Shown: one piece after another, positions 1-9,182 of the stretch | Numbering within the stretch: position 1 is the stretch's first letter | Layout of the letters: every line of letters starts with the position of its first letter | Assembly: GCF_001942625.1 (NCBI RefSeq) | Contig: NZ_MLCL01000038.1 | Span: forward strand, 1-15,425 | From: Mycobacterium syngnathidarum | GTDB taxonomy: Bacteria > Actinomycetota > Actinomycetes > Mycobacteriales > Mycobacteriaceae | Reading direction: 5' to 3' | DNA: 15,425 nucleotides | The notes under the pieces: model-generated | Databases searched by the model: none | Seen by the model: only the letters and a program-made list of their open reading frames with translations | Told to the model about the DNA's origin: nothing | Position numbers and translations under genes: made by a program

Positions 1-893
1 CGAAGAACCCGACCAGATCATCCAACGCCGGATCATTACGCCCCGCGATCGGAAAACCCACCGCCACATCGGAACTGGCACTCAAACTCGACAACAACAC
101 CGCCAACGCAGCCTGCACCACCATAAAACTGGTCGCATCATGCTCCCTGGCCACCGCAGCCACCCGCTGCTGCAACTCCGCAGGCCACTGCACTTCGACG
201 ACAGCTCCACCGTGATCGGCGACCGCCGGGTAGGGTCGGTCCGTCGGCAACTCGAGGCGGTCAGGCAGGCCCGCCAGTTCGTCCTGCCAGTAGGCCAGTT
301 GCCCTGAGATCCGGCTCTCGGGGTCGGACAGGTCACCGAGCTGCTCCCGCTGCCACAACGTGTAATCCACGTACTGCACCGGCAGCGCAGACCACTCCGG
401 CGCCGCCCCGGCACAGCGCGCGGCATAGGCGACGGCCACATCACGGGCCAGGGGCGCGAACGACCAAGCGTCCCCAGCGATGTGGTGCACCACCGCGACC
501 AGCACATGCTCGTCCTCAGAGACGCGGAAAAGCCTCGCCCAGATCGGAATCTCGTTGTTCAGATCGAAGGGGTGCCGTACGGCTGCATCGATGGCGCTCG
601 CCAACTGCTCCGCGGGCCAATCCGCGGCATCAACCACCTGCCATCCGAAATCAGCCTGGGCGGCAGGAAGGACCAACTGTTGGGGAACACCGTCCACCTC
701 GGGGAAGACTGTCCGCAGACTCTCGTGCCGGGCTGCCACATCGGCCAGGGCCACACGGAGCGCATCAACGTCCAATCCGGTCACCCGGTACATCATCGGC
801 ATGTTGTAAATCGGCGAGGGACCATGCAATTGGTCCAGGAACCACAGCCGCTGCTGGGCATATGACAACGGCACCACGGCAGGCCGAGGCATG
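1..893 (-). other. Module (f), partial: condensation domain cut by the window edge
   Basis: Starts [17 protein letters not shown] and has the active-site motif HHIAGDAWS (H2891-S2899), with Ala where the other C domains in the window have Gly. It is followed by [14 protein letters not shown] and by [19 protein letters not shown], where the window ends. At least one more residue is therefore added after module (e). The rest of this module and any release domain lie beyond the left edge. Confidence 0.92.
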
Positions 894-3800
894 GGGGCCA
901 ACGGCGTCCGCCCGCCCGAGCCCGTGGTGATTCGCGGCTCCAACTGCGCCACGGTCGGCGCATCGAAGACCGTGCGGACTGCCAGATCCGTGTCGAATGC
1001 GGTGTTGACGGCGTTGATCAACCGGATGGCCGACAGGGAATCGCCGCCGAGATCGAAGAACGAGTCATCCAGGCCTACCCGGCCCAGGTCCAACACCTGC
1101 GCGAAGATGCCGGCCAGGATCTCCTCTGTCGGGGTACTCGGAGCACGGTAGCTGTCGGCGTCGCTGTACTCGGGCGCCGGTAGCGCGCGTCGGTCCAACT
1201 TGCCGTTGACGGTCAGCGGTATGGCGTCGACCACCACCACGGCGGCGGGCACCATGTAGGTCGGAAGGTGGTCGGCGAGCTGGGCGCGGGTCCTACCGGC
1301 ATCGACCGTTCCGGCTACGGTTTCGGTGACATAGCCGACGAGTCGCTTCTCACCCGGGTGGTCCTCGCGGGCGACGACGACGGCTTGTTCCACGCCGTCC
1401 AAGTCGGCCAGGGCGACCTGGATTTCACCAAGTTCGATCCGGTAGCCCCGAATCTTGACCTGCTCGTCGGCGCGACCGAGATACTGCATCTGCCCGTCGC
1501 TGCCCCAGCGCACCAAGTCGCCGGTCCGGTACATGCGGGCTCCCGCGTCACCGAACGGGCAAGGGACGAAGCGTGAGGCGGTGAGCCCGGCTCGGCCGAC
1601 ATACCCCATTCCGACGCCGCGGCCGGCCACATACAGTTCTCCCACCACACCCGGCGGTGCCTTCCGCAACCAGCGATCAAGCACGAACAATGCCGCACCT
1701 GGGACGGGAGCACCGATCGGCACAACATTCGAACCTGATGATTCAGCTTTCAAGGGCGCAGTGATCGTCGCGTATACCGTGGCCTCGGTCGGTCCGTACG
1801 CGTTGATCAGCACCCGTCCCGGGGCCCACCGCTGCACCAGCTCGGTCGGACACGCTTCCCCGGCCACCACCAAGGCAGCGGACTCCAGCCCCTCAGGGGA
1901 CAGCATTCCCGCGGCCGACGGCGTCTGGCTCAACACGCTGACCTTCTCGGCAACCAGCAGCGCGTGCAGATCTTGCGGTGAACGTGCCACCTCCTCGGGC
2001 ACCACCACCAGACGACCGCCGTGCAACAGAGCGCCGAAGATGTCCCACACCGAAACGTCGAACACCAGCGAATGCCACTGCGACCACACGGTTCCGGGGC
2101 CGACCAAGGCCGGATCCACGGCACCGAGGAACTGCGTGACATTCTGGTGAGTGATCGCCACGCCCTTCGGAACACCTGTGGTCCCCGACGTGTAGATCAG
2201 ATAGGCAACGTCATCGGCGGCCGGCCCTTGCAACGCGGCCTTTGATTGCGCCCCGATGCGAGGATCGGCGACGTCGATGACGACCAGGTCAGCGCCGGCC
2301 AACCGCGGCCGCAACTCAGCGGTGGTGATCGCTGCGACCGGGCGGGCGTCACCGAGCATGAACTCGATACGCGCATCCGGCACCATCGGGTCGATCGGCA
2401 GGTACGCCGCGCCCGCCTTGAGAACCGCCAGAATCGAGACGATCGCCTCGCCCGAATGGTTGAGCAGCAACGCCACGCATGCGCCGGGGCGTGCCCCGCT
2501 GTCGACAAGCAGCCGTGCCAAGCGATTCGATTCCTCATCGAGCTCGCGATAGGTCCACGAACTCTCCCCGCACACCACGGCCACCGCAGCTGGGTCTCGT
2601 GCCACCTGCTCGGCAAAGACTGCCGGAATCGACACGGCGTCCACCGAATCGGACAGCACCGCGCGGTTGCCCCACCCGTCGAGCGCGACGTGGTCATCGG
2701 CTCCCAGCAGATTTATCGACGACAACTTCGCAGCGGGGTCGACGGTCAGAGCTTCTACCACCCGCGTCAGTCGGTCGACGAAGATCTGGATGGTGGCAGC
2801 ATCGAACACGTCGGTACGGAATTCCACCGCCCCGGTGATTCCGGCCGGCATGCCCGCACTCCAGCGTTCTGCCAGTGAGATCGTCAGATCCATGCGCGCG
2901 GCTTGAGTGTCGGCTTCCAGCGGTGTGGCCTGCATCCCGCCCAGACTCGACGCGGGCTGGTCGTCGTCCTGCTTGGCGAGGTTCTGCCACGCCGTCATCA
3001 CCTGGACCAGCGGGTGATGCGTCAGGCTGCGGGACGGGTTGAGCCGATCGACAACCATCTCGAAGGGCACGTCCTGGTGCTCGTAGGCAGCCAGGCTGCG
3101 CCGGCGCACTTGGGCCAGGAGATCGGCGACCGTGGGATCACCGTCGAGCTCTACCCGCAGCACCAGCGTGTTGATGAAGACACCGACCAACTCGTCCAAC
3201 GCGGGATCACTGCGCCCGGCAATCGGGAAGCCCACGGCCACATCCGCAGTCCCGGTCAGATTCGACAACAGCACCGCCAGGGCTGCCTGCACCACCATGA
3301 AGCTGGTCGCGTTGTGCTCGCTTGCGGCTCGCGCGATCTGCTGCTGCAGCTCGACCGGCCACTCCATCGCCAGACTGGCGCCCCGGTAGTCGGCGACCGG
3401 CGGATACGGCCGGTCGGTGGGCAGCTCCAGTCGATCTGGCAGCCCCGACAGCTCCTGTTCCCAGTACGCGAGTTGGTCGGCGATCCGACTGCCGGGATCG
3501 GCCACATCGCCGAGATACGACCGCTGCCACAACGTGTAATCGGCATATTGCACCGGCAACGGAGCCCAATTGGGGACCTGCCCTGCGCACCGGCTCGCGT
3601 AGGCAACCCCGATGTCACGCACCAGCGGACCGATCGACCAGCCGTCGCCTGCGATGTGATGGACTACGGCAACCAAGACATGGTCACCCTCGGCCACTCG
3701 GAAAAGTGTTGCTCTCATCGGGATCTCGGCTGAAAGGTCGAAGTGGTATCCGACCGCCGCACGGATCGCGTCGTGTAGTCGATCCACGGACCAGTCCACC

Positions 3801-6800
3801 GCGTCGATGACCTGCCACCCCGGATCAGCCTGTCCCACCGGGAGCACAACTTGTCGGGGTGCACCGTCGACCGCAGGGAACACCGTGCGTAATGACTCGT
3901 GGCGCTCGACCACGTCGGCCAGCGCCGCGCCGAGCGCGTCGACATCCAGCCCCCCGGTGATCCGATAGACGGTCGGCATGTTGTAGATCGGTGACGGTCC
4001 TTCGAGCTGGTCGAGGAACCACAGCCGCTGTTGGGCATACGACAACGGCAGGACATCGGGCCGCAGCTGTGCCACCAAGGGTTCGCGCCGACCCGAACCC
4101 TCACCGGCGCGCGTAGCCAATTGCGCCACCGTCGGCGCCTCGAACACCGCTCGCACCGCGATATCGGTATCCAGGCTGGCGTTGACCGCGTTGATCAACC
4201 GCATCGCCGAAAGGGAGTCGCCGCCCAGATCGAAGAAGGAGTCATCGGCCCCGACCCGCTCCAGACCGAGCACCTGAGCGTAGATGCCGGCCAGCAGCTC
4301 CTCGATCGCAGTGGCCGGGGCGCGGTATTCCTGGCCGTTGACGTAGTCCGGTGCCGGCAGGGCACGTTTGTCGAGCTTCCCGTTCACCGTCAGCGGCAAC
4401 GCATCGAGCACCACCACGGCGGCGGGAACCATGTAGCCAGGCAACCGTTCCGACAACGCGGCACGAACAGCGACCGGGTCCGCGGTCCCGGTGATGTAGC
4501 CGACCAGGCGCTTGTCGCCGGGACGATCCTCACGCGCGACGACCTCCGCCTGCTTGACGCCGTCCAGACTTGCCAGCGCAGACTGGATTTCGCCCAGCTC
4601 GATGCGATACCCACGAACCTTGACCTGCTCGTCGGCACGTCCCAGATACCGCAACTGCCCGTCAGCGCCCCACGAAGCCAGGTCCCCCGTCCGATACATC
4701 CGGGCCCCGGCCCCACCGAACGGACACGCCACAAAGCGGGTCGAACTCAATCCGCCACGCCGCCAGTAACCGAACCCCAATCCGGCGCCGACCACATACA
4801 ACTCACCCACCACACCGACCGGAACCGGCTGCAACGAAGGATCCAGCACGAAGAAACCGAGGTGCGCCAACGGCACACCGATCGGACTGGCACTGCCTTC
4901 GGCGTCACTCACCAGAATCTCGCGGAACGACGCATGCACCGTCGTCTCGGTGATCCCGTACATGTTGATCAACCGCGGTGAACCGGGATGGCCCTCAAAC
5001 CACGGCCGAAGGCGCTGCGGCTCAAGCGCTTCCCCGCCAAAGATCACCGTATCCAACTTCAACTGGCGACCCATTTCCGGCAGCAACGCATCAGCCGACT
5101 GCAACGCATAGAACGCCGACGGTGTCTGGCTCAACACTGTCACCTGCTCGGCAACCAACAGCGCGAGCAGCTCCTCCGGGGCTCGGGTCACCGACTCCGA
5201 CACCACCACCAGCCGGCCGCCGTACAGCAGCGCCCCCCAGATCTCCCACACCGAATAGTCGAACGCCAGCGAATGACACTGCGTCCAAACCTGTCCCGCC
5301 AGCCCCAGCTCGGCATCCAACGTCGCCAGCAACTGCGCCACGTTCCGGTGGCTGATCGCCACACCTTTCGGAACACCCGTCGTACCCGACGTATAGATCA
5401 AGTACGCCACGTCGTCGGCGTTGTGCGCCGGTAACGCGGTGTCGGGTTGGGCCTCGATACCAGCGTCGGCGACGTCGACGACGGTCAGGTCGATTCCTTC
5501 CAGCCGCGCCCGCAACTCAGCGGTGGTCACCGCGACGATCGGAGCGGCATCGCCGACCATGAACCGGATCCGGGTATCAGGGTGCATCGGATCGACCGGC
5601 ACGTACGCGGCCCCGGCTTTCAACGACCCCAGGATCGCGACAATCGCCTCGACCGACCGGGGCACCAACACCGCTACGCACTCACCCGGGCCGGCGCCGA
5701 GTCCAACCAAGAAGTGAGCCAACCGATTCGACGCCTCATCAAGCTCTCGATAAGTCATCGAGCGGCCATCGAAACTCCCCGCGACTGCCTCAGGCGCGCG
5801 AGCCACCTGAGCAGCGAACAACCGGGGAATCGACATCACACGGCCCGGGGACTCGGCCAGCACCGCCCGGTTACCGACATCGTCGAGGCGAGCATGCTCG
5901 ACGGCATCCAGCACATCGACCGACGACAGCCGCTGGGTCGGATCGCCCGTCAGCGCCGCTGCGACGCGCACAAGCCGCGCGATCATGGTTTCGATACTTG
6001 ATTCGTCGAATACGTCGGTCCGGAACTCCACTGCGCCACCGATGCCCGCAGGCTCGCCGGCATCGTCCCACCGTTCCGCCAACGAGAACGTGAGATCCAT
6101 CCGCGCCACGTGCGTATCCACCGGCAACGGACGGACCAGTGCCTCCCCCAGAGTCGATTCCGTCGCGGTATCGGCGGTGAAGTTCTGCCACGCGAGCGCC
6201 ACCTGGACCAGCGGATGATGGGCCAGCGACCGGGTCGGCTTGAGCCGATCCACCAGTACCTCGAAGGGCACATCCTGATGCTCGAGCGTGGCCAGACTAC
6301 GCTGACGCACCTGGGCCAACAGCTCGGCCATGGTGGGATCGCCTGCCAGATCCACCCGCAACACCAACGTGTTGACGAAGAAACCCACCACGCGGTCCAG
6401 CGCGGCGTCGCTCCGGCCGGCGATCGGAACCCCTACCGCCACATCAGAACTCGCACTGAGCTTCGACAACAGCATCGTCAGCGCGGCCTGCACCACCATG
6501 TATGTGGTGACATTCTGTTCGCGCGCAACTTCGCGGATCCGCTTGTGCAGTTCGGCCGGCAGCGACACCGGTATGCTCGCGCCGCGGTGATCTGACACCG
6601 GCGGATAGGGGCGGTCGGTCGGCAGTTCCAGTCGTTCGGGCAGCCCCGCCAACGCCTGTTCCCAGTACGCCACCTGCGCGGAGATGCGGCTGTCGGCATC
6701 TCCCAGATCGCCCAGCCGCGCGCGTTGCCACAAGGTGTAGTCCACATACTGCACCGGTAGCGGCGCCCAGCCGGGCACTTGTCCTGCGGACCGGCCGGCA

Positions 6801-9157
6801 TACGCCAATTGCAGGTCCGAGATCAACGGAGCTATGGACCAGCCATCGGCGGCAATGTGGTGCACCACGGCCACCAGGACGTGCTCGTCCTCGGCCAACC
6901 GCAAAAGCATGGCCCGCAGGGGTATTTCGCTGTCCAGGTCGAAGGGATGGCCTGCCATCGCTTCGATGGCCGCGCGCATCTCAGTCGTCGACCACCCGCC
7001 GGCGTCGACAACTCGCCAACCGCAGTCAGCCTGCTCAGCAGGCAGCACCACCTGCTCAGGGACGCCCTCGGCCGATCGGAAAACCGTGCGTAGGGACTCG
7101 TGCCGCTCCACCACATCGGCCAGCGCCGCGCCGAGCGCGTCGGTATCCAGAGACCCACTGACCTGTAGTGCCACCGCCATGTTGTAGATCGGTGATGGTC
7201 CCTCCAGCTGGTCGAGGAACCACAAACGCTGCTGGGCATACGACAGCGGGAGCACATTTGGCCTGGGTTGTGCCACCAGCGGTTCACGCCGATCCGAACC
7301 CTCACCGGCACGGGTAGCCAATTGCGCCACAGTGGGTGTCTCGAACACCGCCCGCACCGCGAAATCAGCGTCCAGACTGGCATTGATGGCATTGATCAAC
7401 CTGGTCGCCGACAGCGAATCCCCACCCAGATCGAAGAAGGAGTCATCGGCCCCGACCCGCTCCAGACCGAGCACCTGGGCAAAGATGCCGGCCAGCACCT
7501 CCTCGATCGCAGTGGCCGGGGCGCGGCATTCCTGGCCGTTGACGTAATCCGGTGCCGGCAGGGCCCGCCTGTCGAGCTTCCCGTTCACCGTCAGCGGCAA
7601 CACATCCAGCACCACCACCGCCGCTGGAACCATGTAGCCAGGCAACCGCTCCGACAACGCGGCACGAACAGCGACCGGATCCGCGGTACCGGTGATGTAG
7701 CCGACCAGGCGCTTGTCGCCGGGACGATCCTCACGGGCGATCACCGCCGCCTGGTCCACACCCTCGGCTTCAGCCAAAGCGGTTTGAATCTCGCCTAGTT
7801 CGATGCGGTACCCACGAATCTTGACCTGTTCATCGGCACGTCCGCCATACCGCAACTGCCCATGCCTGTCCCAAGACGCCAGATCCCCCGTCCGATACAT
7901 CCGGGCCCCGGCCCCACCGAACGGACACGCCACGAACCGGTTGGCGCTCAGCCCGCCACGACGCCAATACCCATACCCCAATCCGGCGCCGACCACATAC
8001 AACTCACCCACCACACCGACCGGGACGGGCTGCAGCGAAGAATCCAGGACGAAGAAACCAAGGTGAGCCAACGGCACACCGATCGGGCTGACGCTGCCTT
8101 CAGCATCACCCGGGATGATCTCGCGGAACGATGCATGCACCGTCGTCTCGGTGATCCCGTACATGTTGATCAACCGCGGCGAAGCGGGATGCCGACCCAA
8201 CCAGCCCCGGAGGCGCTGCGGCTCAAGCGCTTCCCCACCGAAGACCACCGTCTCCAACTTCAGCTGACCACCCGGGCCGGGTTGCAGGGCGTCAACGGCC
8301 TGCAGTGCATAGAACGCCGACGGCGTCTGACTGAACATGGTGACCTGCTCGGCGACCAGCAGGGCATACAGGTCCTCGGGAGCCTGCGTGACCGACTCGG
8401 GCACTACGACCAGCCGGCCGCCGTACAGCAGCGCCCCCCAGATCTCCCACACCGAATAGTCGAACGCCAACGAATGACACTGCGTCCAAACCTGACCCGC
8501 CAGCCCCAGCTCGGCATCCAGTGTCTCCAACAGGCCGACCACATTCGCATGGGTGATCGCTACCCCCTTCGGACGACCCGTCGTCCCCGAGGTGTAGATC
8601 AAGTACGCGACATCGTCAGCCGCCGGCCCCGGCACGTCGGGTGCCGGCGCGGTGTGCTGACGGACCTCATCATCGAAATCGAGGACGTTCAGATCGCGCC
8701 CGCCGAATCGCCCCGTCAACTCCGATGTTGTGATCGCTACGGCCGGGTCGGCATCATCGAGCATGAACTGGATCCGCTCATCGGGATGCATCGGGTCGAT
8801 CGGCACATAGGCCGCCCCCGATTTCAACACCGCGACAATGCAGACAATCGCCTCGATCGAACGAGGGAAGAGCAACGCCACCCGCTCACCCGGGCCGACA
8901 CCCAGGCTGACCAACCGATGCGCCAACTGATTTGACGCCTCATCCAACTCGGCATACGTCATCGAGCGGTCGTTGAAGACCACCGCCACCGCCCCGGAAG
9001 CACCGGCGACCTGAGCAGCAAACAGTTCCGTGATAGTCGCCGACACCGAGGACCGATCGGTCAGAACCTCGCGGTTACCCCACGCGAACAGCTCGGCGTG
9101 CTCGTCCTCGTCCAGGAAATCCATCGACGACAAGCGCCGACTCAAGTCGGCCGTCAC
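1..9157 (-). CDS. Non-ribosomal peptide synthetase, 3'-partial: A-T-C-A-T-C-A-T-C
   Basis: Continuation of the same assembly line. 3052 codons are readable before the left edge cuts it inside a C domain just after [15 protein letters not shown] translated the start, the left end and the cores of all three A domains, and checked frame at motifs elsewhere, finding no stop or shift. The protein opens directly with an A domain (A3 motif YTSGTTG at 188-194), then carrier (S581), C ([10 protein letters not shown]766), A (A3 near 1252), carrier (S1648), C ([10 protein letters not shown]1833), A (A3 near 2319), carrier (S2707) and C ([10 protein letters not shown]2891). The GTG start is chosen because it overlaps the upstream TGA as GTGA and has GAGG seven bases before it; an ATG at codon 12 is the alternative. 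The first two A domains read as Thr-like, the third is unassigned. An N-terminal A domain with no C domain is unusual; its partner C domain ends protein 1. Confidence 0.95.
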   Translation of the reverse strand, partial: MTADLSRRLSSMDFLDEDEHAELFAWGNREVLTDRSSVSATITELFAAQVAGASGAVAVVFNDRSMTYAELDEASNQLAHRLVSLGVGPGERVALLFPRSIEAIVCIVAVLKSGAAYVPIDPMHPDERIQFMLDDADPAVAITTSELTGRFGGRDLNVLDFDDEVRQHTAPAPDVPGPAADDVAYLIYTSGTTGRPKGVAITHANVVGLLETLDAELGLAGQVWTQCHSLAFDYSVWEIWGALLYGGRLVVVPESVTQAPEDLYALLVAEQVTMFSQTPSAFYALQAVDALQPGPGGQLKLETVVFGGEALEPQRLRGWLGRHPASPRLINMYGITETTVHASFREIIPGDAEGSVSPIGVPLAHLGFFVLDSSLQPVPVGVVGELYVVGAGLGYGYWRRGGLSANRFVACPFGGAGARMYRTGDLASWDRHGQLRYGGRADEQVKIRGYRIELGEIQTALAEAEGVDQAAVIAREDRPGDKRLVGYITGTADPVAVRAALSERLPGYMVPAAVVVLDVLPLTVNGKLDRRALPAPDYVNGQECRAPATAIEEVLAGIFAQVLGLERVGADDSFFDLGGDSLSATRLINAINASLDADFAVRAVFETPTVAQLATRAGEGSDRREPLVAQPRPNVLPLSYAQQRLWFLDQLEGPSPIYNMAVALQVSGSLDTDALGAALADVVERHESLRTVFRSAEGVPEQVVLPAEQADCGWRVVDAGGWSTTEMRAAIEAMAGHPFDLDSEIPLRAMLLRLAEDEHVLVAVVHHIAADGWSIAPLISDLQLAYAGRSAGQVPGWAPLPVQYVDYTLWQRARLGDLGDADSRISAQVAYWEQALAGLPERLELPTDRPYPPVSDHRGASIPVSLPAELHKRIREVAREQNVTTYMVVQAALTMLLSKLSASSDVAVGVPIAGRSDAALDRVVGFFVNTLVLRVDLAGDPTMAELLAQVRQRSLATLEHQDVPFEVLVDRLKPTRSLAHHPLVQVALAWQNFTADTATESTLGEALVRPLPVDTHVARMDLTFSLAERWDDAGEPAGIGGAVEFRTDVFDESSIETMIARLVRVAAALTGDPTQRLSSVDVLDAVEHARLDDVGNRAVLAESPGRVMSIPRLFAAQVARAPEAVAGSFDGRSMTYRELDEASNRLAHFLVGLGAGPGECVAVLVPRSVEAIVAILGSLKAGAAYVPVDPMHPDTRIRFMVGDAAPIVAVTTAELRARLEGIDLTVVDVADAGIEAQPDTALPAHNADDVAYLIYTSGTTGVPKGVAISHRNVAQLLATLDAELGLAGQVWTQCHSLAFDYSVWEIWGALLYGGRLVVVSESVTRAPEELLALLVAEQVTVLSQTPSAFYALQSADALLPEMGRQLKLDTVIFGGEALEPQRLRPWFEGHPGSPRLINMYGITETTVHASFREILVSDAEGSASPIGVPLAHLGFFVLDPSLQPVPVGVVGELYVVGAGLGFGYWRRGGLSSTRFVACPFGGAGARMYRTGDLASWGADGQLRYLGRADEQVKVRGYRIELGEIQSALASLDGVKQAEVVAREDRPGDKRLVGYITGTADPVAVRAALSERLPGYMVPAAVVVLDALPLTVNGKLDKRALPAPDYVNGQEYRAPATAIEELLAGIYAQVLGLERVGADDSFFDLGGDSLSAMRLINAVNASLDTDIAVRAVFEAPTVAQLATRAGEGSGRREPLVAQLRPDVLPLSYAQQRLWFLDQLEGPSPIYNMPTVYRITGGLDVDALGAALADVVERHESLRTVFPAVDGAPRQVVLPVGQADPGWQVIDAVDWSVDRLHDAIRAAVGYHFDLSAEIPMRATLFRVAEGDHVLVAVVHHIAGDGWSIGPLVRDIGVAYASRCAGQVPNWAPLPVQYADYTLWQRSYLGDVADPGSRIADQLAYWEQELSGLPDRLELPTDRPYPPVADYRGASLAMEWPVELQQQIARAASEHNATSFMVVQAALAVLLSNLTGTADVAVGFPIAGRSDPALDELVGVFINTLVLRVELDGDPTVADLLAQVRRRSLAAYEHQDVPFEMVVDRLNPSRSLTHHPLVQVMTAWQNLAKQDDDQPASSLGGMQATPLEADTQAARMDLTISLAERWSAGMPAGITGAVEFRTDVFDAATIQIFVDRLTRVVEALTVDPAAKLSSINLLGADDHVALDGWGNRAVLSDSVDAVSIPAVFAEQVARDPAAVAVVCGESSWTYRELDEESNRLARLLVDSGARPGACVALLLNHSGEAIVSILAVLKAGAAYLPIDPMVPDARIEFMLGDARPVAAITTAELRPRLAGADLVVIDVADPRIGAQSKAALQGPAADDVAYLIYTSGTTGVPKGVAITHQNVTQFLGAVDPALVGPGTVWSQWHSLVFDVSVWDIFGALLHGGRLVVVPEEVARSPQDLHALLVAEKVSVLSQTPSAAGMLSPEGLESAALVVAGEACPTELVQRWAPGRVLINAYGPTEATVYATITAPLKAESSGSNVVPIGAPVPGAALFVLDRWLRKAPPGVVGELYVAGRGVGMGYVGRAGLTASRFVPCPFGDAGARMYRTGDLVRWGSDGQMQYLGRADEQVKIRGYRIELGEIQVALADLDGVEQAVVVAREDHPGEKRLVGYVTETVAGTVDAGRTRAQLADHLPTYMVPAAVVVVDAIPLTVNGKLDRRALPAPEYSDADSYRAPSTPTEEILAGIFAQVLDLGRVGLDDSFFDLGGDSLSAIRLINAVNTAFDTDLAVRTVFDAPTVAQLEPRITTGSGGRTPLAPMPRPAVVPLSYAQQRLWFLDQLHGPSPIYNMPMMYRVTGLDVDALRVALADVAARHESLRTVFPEVDGVPQQLVLPAAQADFGWQVVDAADWPAEQLASAIDAAVRHPFDLNNEIPIWARLFRVSEDEHVLVAVVHHIAGDAWSFAPLARDVAVAYAARCAGAAPEWSALPVQYVDYTLWQREQLGDLSDPESRISGQLAYWQDELAGLPDRLELPTDRPYPAVADHGGAVVEVQWPAELQQRVAAVAREHDATSFMVVQAALAVLLSSLSASSDVAVGFPIAGRNDPALDDLVGFF
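940..4063 (-). other. Module (e): C-A-T, substrate unassigned, A domain apparently mosaic
   Basis: C domain starting [17 protein letters not shown] with HHIAGDGWS (H1833). A domain: [14 protein letters not shown] from 2319, FDVSVWDIF (pocket Asp 2367), VLSQTPSA (ending 2415), [28 protein letters not shown] (from 2543). Pocket code by eye is DVWSVAAVYK. I know no exact match; the shape recalls both aromatic codes (DAWTVAAVCK type) and small-residue pockets, so I make no assignment. Carrier serine is S2707 in [10 protein letters not shown]. Confidence 0.85.
4115..7265 (-). other. Module (d): C-A-T, Thr-like
   Basis: C domain starting [17 protein letters not shown] with HHIAADGWS (H766). The A domain has [14 protein letters not shown] from about 1252, FDYSVWEIW (pocket Asp about 1300), [18 protein letters not shown] and [11 protein letters not shown]. 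The code is DYWSIGMVHK, differing from module (c) by one Val/Ile exchange, so the same substrate, most likely Thr, is expected. Carrier serine is S1648. The module repeats the A-T part of module (c) at a constant offset of 3201 bp (1067 codons). Confidence 0.82.
4224..5319 (-). repeat. Near-identical A-T segment, copy in module (d)
   Basis: This stretch, from the carrier domain back to just after the A3 motif, matches 7425-8520 at a constant offset of 3201 bp. Perfect runs include 61 bp at 5208-5268 (matching 8409-8469) and 53 bp at 4224-4276 (matching 7425-7477); 5208-5319 has only two mismatches in 112 bp. Some stretches between are more diverged, for example around 4990-5110. Similarity falls away sharply beyond about 5415. 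Confidence 0.85.
7425..8520 (-). repeat. Near-identical A-T segment, copy in module (c)
   Basis: Partner of the copy at 4224-5319, offset 3201 bp. It covers the A3-A10 part of the A domain and the carrier domain of module (c). The A-domain N-terminal part (above about 8615) is clearly diverged from that of module (d), so the conserved tract is smaller than a domain or module. Confidence 0.85.
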
Positions 9158-9182
9158 GACGCCGCCTCGACCTCAGCCGTCA
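9150..9182. repeat. 7-bp direct repeat bracketing a 26-nt apparent insertion at the gene junction
   Basis: GCCGTCA occurs at 9150-9156 and again at 9176-9182 (TGACGGC on the coding strand), a period of 26 bases. Deleting one repeat unit plus the intervening bases would rejoin the two NRPS genes in a single frame, giving a junction [13 protein letters not shown]. This aligns without gaps to [13 protein letters not shown] at the C-A junction of the next module. The repeat is short, so the mechanism is inference. Confidence 0.65.

Noticed and set aside
8570..8610. SGTTG instead of SGSTG in the A3 motif of all three A domains of the downstream protein
   Set aside because: Thr for Ser at this place in the phosphate-binding loop is a common variant in active A domains, so it is not a sign of inactivation.
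9154..9157. The gene break as a sequencing frameshift
   Set aside because: A one- or two-base error would not give the extra MTAEVEAAS segment, the 26-nt period between repeats, a well-spaced GAGG and a GTGA overlap together. It still cannot be fully excluded without reads.
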